From Panax quinquefolius (Eukaryota > Streptophyta > Magnoliopsida > Apiales > Araliaceae), in NCBI GenBank assembly GCA_020205615.1, contig CM035152.1, positions 149,968,166 to 150,032,165 of the forward strand: DNA of 64,000 nucleotides, given 5' to 3'. Positions 56,966 through 64,000 of this stretch are shown here, piece after piece. The position numbers were made by a program, and so were the translations under genes. Each line of letters begins with the position of its first letter. Position 1 is the stretch's first letter. Under the pieces are notes generated by a model. That model ran no database searches. It was not told where the DNA came from and worked only from the letters and a program-made list of their open reading frames with translations.

Positions 56966-59900
56966 ATACATAAAATCCAGATTTTATGAAAAAAGATTTA
57001 ATTTTCTCGAAATATTTTTTAATATTATGGTATGGATTTGATATAATTTTATAGTTGTGGGTAGTATTTATAAATTTTGCAAAGTATACGAGTTGTTATA
57101 AAATATTAGTTTGTTAGGGAATATTCTTTTTGTCGGGAATATCGTCTGCGGCAGCCTGAATCATTGGTGAACCCACAACGGAAGTATTGTCGTAGTAATA
57201 AAGCAGCGAAATTATTGATATGAAAATAACGGCGGAAGTTTCTGAGTTAAAACTATTGAACTACCGGTAGTAAAAATGCGATGTCTGGCGTGGTTGCGTA
57301 GTAGCTGCGGTATTGATTATTGATGCTTTAAGTGAAAGTCACTTTCGTTATACTCGATTATTACTCTACGATAATTCTTTGCATCATATCTCTCGTATTA
57401 TTAATTCGATTATTGTCGCGATATCATCTGCATAATATTTTTATATTATTAAATCGATAATTGAGGGCGATAAAGTTATTCATATTATTAAATTGCAATA
57501 TTCTGATGTCTAGAAGTTACATCGAGGAGAGTTTGGTCACCAGCAATTGCGGCGATAGGGAGAAATCCTTATTGGAAAGCCCTGCTTTCACAGGAATGAC
57601 ACGGTTGTTAAATATTGTGAGTTATGATATTAATGATGAATAAGTTAAGTGTTGATCGAAGATAAATTTGATAGTCCCATTGTGTTGGGATTATTGGTGT
57701 TAGTTGAAATAGACATTTATTTCGATGATAATTGATGTACAGGGGTTATATTGATAAATCGGGTAATTTATCGGGATATATGAAGCAATTAATTGCTACT
57801 AATTCACATGCTCGTATTATAACTATTTGTTCACGTGTGTGTACTATTGAGTCACATTCACTTCTTATTAGGGGAGTTGGTGCAAGATTGATAATACTTG
57901 CATGACTAAGTTAAAGATGGAGGTATAGATGAAGGTCTTATCTTGTAATTAATTTTTTCACATGTTTAGAACTATTGAGTCACATGATTTACTATTGATT
58001 CACATGATTTACTATTAGGGGAGGTGGTGCAGAGTTTGATAATACTTGGATGGTGAATTAAAATGAAAGAAAAGTTGGAGGTATTGTCTTTGTAATTTTT
58101 TGAGCCCCAAAAGCGTCGATTATCGAAACTATATTTTCTATAAATAGAAGCCCATTCTTCCTTCATTTCTCACCCGATTCACTAAAGCTTTAGAGCCATT
58201 ATTATAGAGAGAAATTATTGAGAGAAAGAAGAAGAAGAAATCAAACTCCTACATTTATCGGTATCCGGTCTTCTTTTGAGGTAAGGGATATTATTTGTTG
58301 TACTGTAAGGGGTATTATTCTTTACGTATTCATAAAGAAATTACTTCTTTCGATACTCGTAAGAGTTGTTATTCCATTCTTCGTTATTATGTTGGAATAA
58401 CTTTGTTTTATCTGAATCTGCATCGTGGTAAAATTCTTACATTATTCCATTCGTATTATTATTATTTGGGATAACCTATTTATCTGAAATCTGCGTCGTG
58501 GTCAAATTCTTCTATTATTCCATTCTTTATTATTACATTGGAATATCACATCCGGTCTTAATTTACTTTGACACAGTTCCAGATTCTTTATTATTACATT
58601 GGAATAACTTTGTTTATCAAGAATCTGCATCATGGTGAAATTACTGTTGTTATTACTATTCTTTATTATTACGTGGAATATCACATTTGTGCTTTTTCGC
58701 GGATCTGGTTCCATTATTTATTATTCGCATTTATTATTACATCGAATATCACATACGTGTGCATTCTGTGGGACTGGTTCCATTATTTATTATTACATTG
58801 GGAATAACACATGCATGCGGTCTCTATCGCATGCATGGTGAATCCTTACATTATTCTATTTTTTATTATTTTGTTGGAATAACCTGTCTATGTGGATTAC
58901 CACATGCATGGTGAATGATCCTTCGTATTCATTCCTTATTAAATTGTGGAAATGATCTGGTTACGTTGATTATGATGAGAGTCATAATAAAAGCATTGGA
59001 CTAATGAAAATCATGGGTATATGTGGTATTAGTAAGTGTTATGATGAGTTATGTTGGTTATTATGTGAAAACATGAAAGTTTCTTAGAAATCACAAAAGG
59101 GTTGAAAAATCAGATTTTGGTGAAAATGGAGCATGAAATTCAATTGACCATATCTCCTATTATATTTTGAATTTTTGAGTGTGGTCAAGTTCTAGAGTTA
59201 GATCTATGAGTTTTGTAGCATCTCCAAGTGGAATCAGTGTAAAAGGTGTTGTAGATTTTCGTGTGTACTAATTTTAGCAAAGGAGTCAAAAGCTGCAAAT
59301 ACCGAAAATGCTACTGCCCAGATTTTTAAAATGGTAGTTTCAGCCACTTAATTTATGAGAAAAATTCCGGCCTTCTGAGACATGAAAGTATATGGTATAA
59401 AGAACATCCTGTCCAAAAATGAGCTCATTACGACTTAAAATGAGCAAGTTATGACCATTTCAATATTTAGATTTTTTCGACGAAAAATGCTATAACCGGA
59501 GTTCTATAACTCCGATGACCATGAAATTTAAACTGAAAGCTCACGTTAACATGTGTAAGATTCTGCCAAGATTTGGTAATTTTTGGAGTTAAACTTGAGG
59601 TAGCTAATTTCTTAAAAAATTAATTAGAAATTGATTTTTGAAAATAGTAAATGAATTTTAAAATTTAGAGAAAATATATATATTCATTATGAGACTATAT
59701 TACTACTAAATCCCGGAAAAGAAATATTTTTGGGACTGAATTGGTATTTTTATGAAAATGGTTTAATTCGAACATATGAGTTAAATATGTTATGTGAAGT
59801 AACAAAGTTGGAAAATAAGATTTTATGGCTTCAAAAATCCTATATAAAATATATATATAGATTGTTGATAAAGGGATTTGATCATTGGTGATGAAATCTT

Positions 59901-60906
59901 ATGATTATAGCATTCTTTGAATGATTAAATGCATTATTTGGTAAAGTGTAAATAATTGAAATAAATTGTTTATAAGTTTAGAGGTGATTAAAATATTGTT
60001 ATGATATTAATAATATTAGATTATGAGTGGTTGATAATATTTGGATAAATTTAAAGTCTTTAATATTTATCCTTGTTTTAGTTGATTAATGTTTATATCA
60101 TTGTCATCATCCTCATCAATATTATATGGTGATGAAAGTTATCTACGACTTACGATGCGAAGATGGTTTGTTGTTTATTGAATTATATATCTTTGGCTTA
60201 CATGCAAAGATGAATTGTTGATTATTGGTTTTATTGTTGTATATCTTTGGCTTACGTGCAGTGATGGACTTGGTATGATTATGACTAGGGATTATTCGGT
60301 ATAGTCATGACCATTGATGATTTAATGAATATCATTGGCCCATAGTGCAGGGATGATTCGATGATGTGGTTTATTTATTAAGCTGAGTCTCAGCGATAAA
60401 AATTGATGAAAACATTTTAAATCATAGAAGATAGTAGATTTTATTCTCTACTTGACTTTTTATTGGATTGCTTGTTAAATTCTGATTAAACTTGATGTAC
60501 ATTGTATTTTATCAGTTTAACATTGTTGAAGACTAATGATAATTTACTCTGTATTATCTTAGTCATAATATTTCTTACTGGACTAGTTGAGCTCACCCTT
60601 TTGCTTTCATTGTTCTCTTCAGAAAATGAAAATGTAGCAGGGACTAGTCGGAGAAGCAGGTGATAGTCGGATGATAGCATTAGTAGTCCTCAACAATTAC
60701 ATTAAATATTGTGACAATAAATGTAATGAGGACTCCATTGAGAGTGGATATTATCAGAAGGCAATATTCTTGTTTAAACTCTCGACTTATGTTTTTGTCG
60801 TATGTTACCTGACAGTTGTATTATTAAGTTGTATTTTATATTTTTTGTTTCCATATATTTGGCGATTGAGATGGGTGATGTATACCTAATTTTTGGGGGC
60901 GTCACG
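56966..60906 (+). mobile_element. LTR-m: 5' LTR of Gypsy element M, long form
   Basis: A worn start (AAAATCCAGATTTTATG, missing the TGTAAGACC edge), core at about 57500-57605, TATA box near 58140, hairpin array 58360-58940. The optional 1.1-kb block at about 58970-60110 is otherwise seen only in LTR-e. Then come the GAGCTCACCC block and the end GGGGGCGTCACG at 60906. A PBS and gag leader follow, so it is a 5' LTR. Confidence 0.85.
58360..58940 (+). repeat. Hairpin tandem array inside LTR-m
   Basis: About eight TTATTCCATTCTTTATTATTA...TTGGAATAAC units spaced roughly 70 bp, with spacers GCATGCATGGTGAA and CTGCATCGTGGTGAAATTC. It corresponds unit for unit with the arrays in LTR-d and -e. Confidence 0.8.
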
Positions 60907-60908
60907 GT

Positions 60909-60921
60909 TGGTATCAAAAGC
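60909..60921 (+). promoter_or_regulatory. Primer-binding site of element M
   Basis: TGGTATCAAAAGC, two bases after the LTR end, close to the tRNA-iMet complement TGGTATCAGAGC. It is the clearest plus-strand PBS in the window. A gag leader (AGCTTAGGGATATGATC...) follows to 61000. Confidence 0.75.
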
Positions 60922-61000
60922 TTAGGGATATGATCCACAGGTGAGATGTGAGACAAAGAACTAGGAGGAGAAAGCAGGGAATTCTTTACGCTAGAATGAC

Positions 61001-62850
61001 TGTTAGGTTTAATATTATTCATGAGCCTTGATCAAATTGCATAAAAGTGCGGAAGCGTGTAAAAATCGAGTTTAAAATTTTATAAACCATATATACGGAT
61101 CACCCTTTATACACGATTATTAATTAAGCGAAAAGATAAAGAATCTGATCATACCCTTTAAGATCGAGTTTCTTGAGGTCAAGTTCACCTCGAATCCTTT
61201 CTCGTTTAACTTGAATTCACGGGTGTGGTTCCTTCCTTTGATCGGCGTTAGCCACCCAGTGTTTGGCCTCTGAGGTGATCCACTTTGAGGAAAAAGAATT
61301 TTCAAGAAGAAGGGTTATTGGCTCGAACCTAGTTTTCCTATCTATATAGAAAAAGAGCGTCTTTCTTGACTCTAGGAATTACATATTATTATGATATCGA
61401 TATAAGACTCCTCTTATAAAGATATCGGTAACCTATTTAATAAAATAAGGTATTATTTAATTAAACTCTTTTAATTAAATGGGCTCTCTAATCTTATTAG
61501 GGATAATTAATTAAACTCCTTTAACTAATTTTCCTCTAATCACTATTAGGAATAAATGAAATACTTATATTAAATTAATTTCTAAACTCTTTTAGAAATT
61601 AAAATAATAATAATAATTGTAATAATATTAATAAGACTCCTCTTATTAATTTATATTTAATATTTCTAAAATATTAAATAATAAATATTAAAATATTTAA
61701 TTTATTCTATCACCATAGATTAAATTGAATATACATAATATATTATTACGATTATGCCATTAACTTCTTAAATAATTATTCTTCCTTTTATGGTGTGACC
61801 CTTTTAGGTTCTCCGTATTAAGCAGGTTGTGAATAAATCAATTAGAACAATTCTAATCTTATTTAAATAAATAAATTAAATAATTAATTTATTTAAATAA
61901 ATAATATTTATTCTGATAGGGATAAGCCTCACCTAGTGATCAGCGACTTTCGAGATAATATAGATTTCAACATCGATCATAAAAGAACCTTTGAGTAAAT
62001 AGTTCTGATCTGATTCAATCCTTCCACCATCTGATATCCCCAAATAAATATAAGGCATAGAATTCTTTGTCGAGTCTTATTTTATTTAATTATATATATT
62101 CGATCCTTAAATGTCTGACCCCAAATAATACAAATTAGAAACTCCTTTCTAATTTCATTACGCCTTATGGCCCAAGGACTCTTGAGTTGTCATTTTATCG
62201 AATCACATAGGACATTTCTCTTCTTTTTACTAGAAGTGGTAGATTCTTTATTGATTATACATTATCTCCATATACGACTTATTATACCCAAGCATACCCT
62301 TTGATATACCTAAGGTCTTAAGGAATAAGTCAAAGTATAACTCATCATACACACGAATCTTATGATGATCTCAGAGTCAAGGATCACTTGTCTACTATCA
62401 CTACTGAGGAATTCTATTGTGAGCGAGTAAAACTCTATTAGGTATTCCTTAGTGAGCCACGTTCGATGAACTTATTCTCTAATAAGCACCTACATACTTG
62501 CTTTAGTGTCTCCACACAAATGATCGTGAGATCAATCATCCTCATCCAATGAAATGACAGCGTATGTACCCGATCTATCGGGATTCACTAATCCCCGATT
62601 TAGTAATCGATGATTGGGAACTATTTTAGTTTTAAACTTTCTAAAATTTAGATCTCATTAGAATGATCATCATCATTATTCTAAAAGCATTGCTTAAAAC
62701 TATGGGTTTATCACATATTATAAAAGCGACATCGTGTAGATAATTAAAAGCCTTTAATAAATTAATACTTTTTATTAATAAATGAATAAGATTATTACAA
62801 AGTATATGCTTTATCATCAAACATGATTGGCTTGCGTGCATCTACTTTCA
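61001..62850. mobile_element. Unrelated 1850-bp solo LTR in the leader of element M
   Basis: TGTTAGGTTTAATATT (61001) to ATCTACTTTCA (62850), TG...CA ends. It is flanked by TGAC at 60997-61000 and 62851-62854 (or ATGAC if the last A is counted outside). It exactly splits the leader word CTAG-ATGACCTAC seen whole at 12440-12490 (reverse) and, with changes, at 34845. It shares nothing with the Gypsy LTRs here, and no coding frame of note exists within it. The family is unknown; Copia-type is a guess, and orientation was not determined. Confidence 0.75.
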
Positions 62851-62854
62851 TGAC

Positions 62855-64000
62855 CTACTAAAGTTTATTTGGTATTTAATTGATCGATTCGAGTATAGGG
62901 ATAATATGTGATATATCGATTAACCATTGTTTTAATGACGGTGTTTGAAAATGGCATCTGAAAATGTTGAGATAAGCATTGGAGCAAAATAATATGACCG
63001 TATCATGATCTGAGGCTAAGTTTGCGAGTTATCTAGTTTTGCATCCCATTTGATTCGATAATGAGGAAGCGAATGGCGAAATGTTTCTAAGAGGTTTGAA
63101 ACTTGATATCGTCGATACCTCATTTCTCATAAACTTTGTTTATATTGGATGTTATGAATAGGGCTCGATTATTGGGCGCGATAATGAGATAACACAACTA
63201 AAAAGCGAGCGACCTATAACACGATAATAATAAATCTGCGGTGGCGATAGCCATGAACAATAATAACCATCGTGGGGAAATTATCGTACGAGAATGGTAA
63301 CCACTTGGTGGTAATCATGGCGAATAATAAAGTGGAAATTTCAAGAAGAAGGTCATTTAGCTCGATTTTGTCGTATAGTGAAGTCAAGTCCAATTTGGGG
63401 CGGTGGCACCAAAGATCACGACAAAACAAAATCGATGGTTTTCAAGAAGGCGTTTTTCGTGATTCTCAGCAAAAATAAGCCGAGCGAAGTTAGCGCGTGT
63501 TAGTTAATTATAAATTTTTGCTTGAGTCTATACCTTATTAGATATCGGTTCTACCCAATCTTTTATCTCTCTTGCTTCGTTCAGCGTTTAAATTTGACTC
63601 GGAGAAATTAGACTTTGACTTATCGGTTGAAACTCAGATTAGGAGAAACCTTCATTACATGTCTTTATCAAGTCTTGGATGGCGACCGTAGTTTTGAATA
63701 ATATTTCTATTGTTAATAAATTTCTGGCGTATTCTTAAAGACTTCTTAGCCTACCTACCTTAGGCGTGAAATCGAATTTTGTATTGACCCGATCAAAACC
63801 CGATTCTAGAACCCTTAAGTATTTCTTCTTGACAAAAGCGAGCGTATAATGCGCTTGAAAGGCGTTGGCTCAAATTACATTGAAGATTACGATCGTACCA
63901 TTCAATACCATCTTGGAAAAGCGAGCGTGGTAGGCGGCGTGTTGAGTAGAAGATTATATGCGTTCTGAGTGCGAATATCTGAACCCACGTGAAGATACTT
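62855..64000 (+). pseudogene. Remnant gag-pol of element M
   Basis: Leader, then MASENVEIS (ATG about 62951), pieces of capsid (FASYL, LKLDIVDTSFLINFV; 63010-63140), nucleocapsid debris, and a protease piece (LLDIGSTQSFIS, about 63530; LRRNFHY-like, about 63640). After about 63800 it jumps to RNase H/integrase words (RWLKLH-DYDRTIQYHLGKASVV; 63865-63930). Most of RT is absent, so large internal deletions have occurred. It continues beyond the window. Confidence 0.75.

Overview
The window looks like a nuclear segment of a flowering-plant genome. It is AT-rich and packed with nested LTR retrotransposons. A small gene-bearing island (about 21935-32162) carries one intron-containing gene, Stowaway-type MITEs and microsatellites. 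The single well-preserved gene is a family-1 UDP-glycosyltransferase resembling the UGT709 / 7-deoxyloganetic-acid glucosyltransferase group. That group is best known from iridoid-making asterids, so an asterid (perhaps Lamiales) is my inference, not something the sequence proves.

Layout. 1-21934 is a stack of long LTRs (about 2.7-4.1 kb) from one Ty3/Gypsy family, inserted into each other in both orientations. Their termini are TGTAAGACCCC at the 5' end and GGGGGCGTCACA at the 3' end. Several insertions can be peeled apart by perfect 5-bp target-site duplications: AATAC around 4886-7775, TCTCA around 14893-21440, and CCTTA around 16347-20143. Underneath lies an old minus-strand element whose gag and 5' LTR were used as landing sites. 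21935-32162 is the gene island: a decayed GRF-zinc-finger-like fragment, the UGT gene on the minus strand (23796-27664), a 1.7-kb foldback Mutator-like element in its intron, microsatellites, two Stowaway-like MITEs and a possible hAT remnant. 32163-49967 holds two more Gypsy elements: element I (plus strand, 3' half of pol deleted) and element J (minus strand, gag to chromodomain recognisable in order but full of frameshifts), joined through an inverted LTR junction at about 39259. 49968-54130 is a Ty1/Copia remnant split by another LTR. 54496-54783 is a small secreted-protein gene with a plausible promoter. 55714-64000 is a truncated LTR, then a further Gypsy element (M) with a 3.9-kb LTR and a leader that holds an unrelated 1850-bp solo LTR with a TGAC duplication.

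The Gypsy family carries a chromodomain tail in element J, has a PBS resembling tRNA-iMet, and has long LTRs. I infer the chromovirus Tekay/Del lineage. None of its copies has an intact polyprotein reading frame here. The LTRs are unusually modular: a core of about 100 bp repeated in 13 places, arrays of short hairpins, 15-bp and 41-bp tandem repeats, and an optional block of about 1.1 kb, shuffled between copies.

There is no operon-like cooperation. The only host genes I can support are the UGT and the small secreted protein. The observations most worth checking are the LTR hairpin/core modules, the missing catalytic-position histidine in the UGT, and the long foldback element in its intron.
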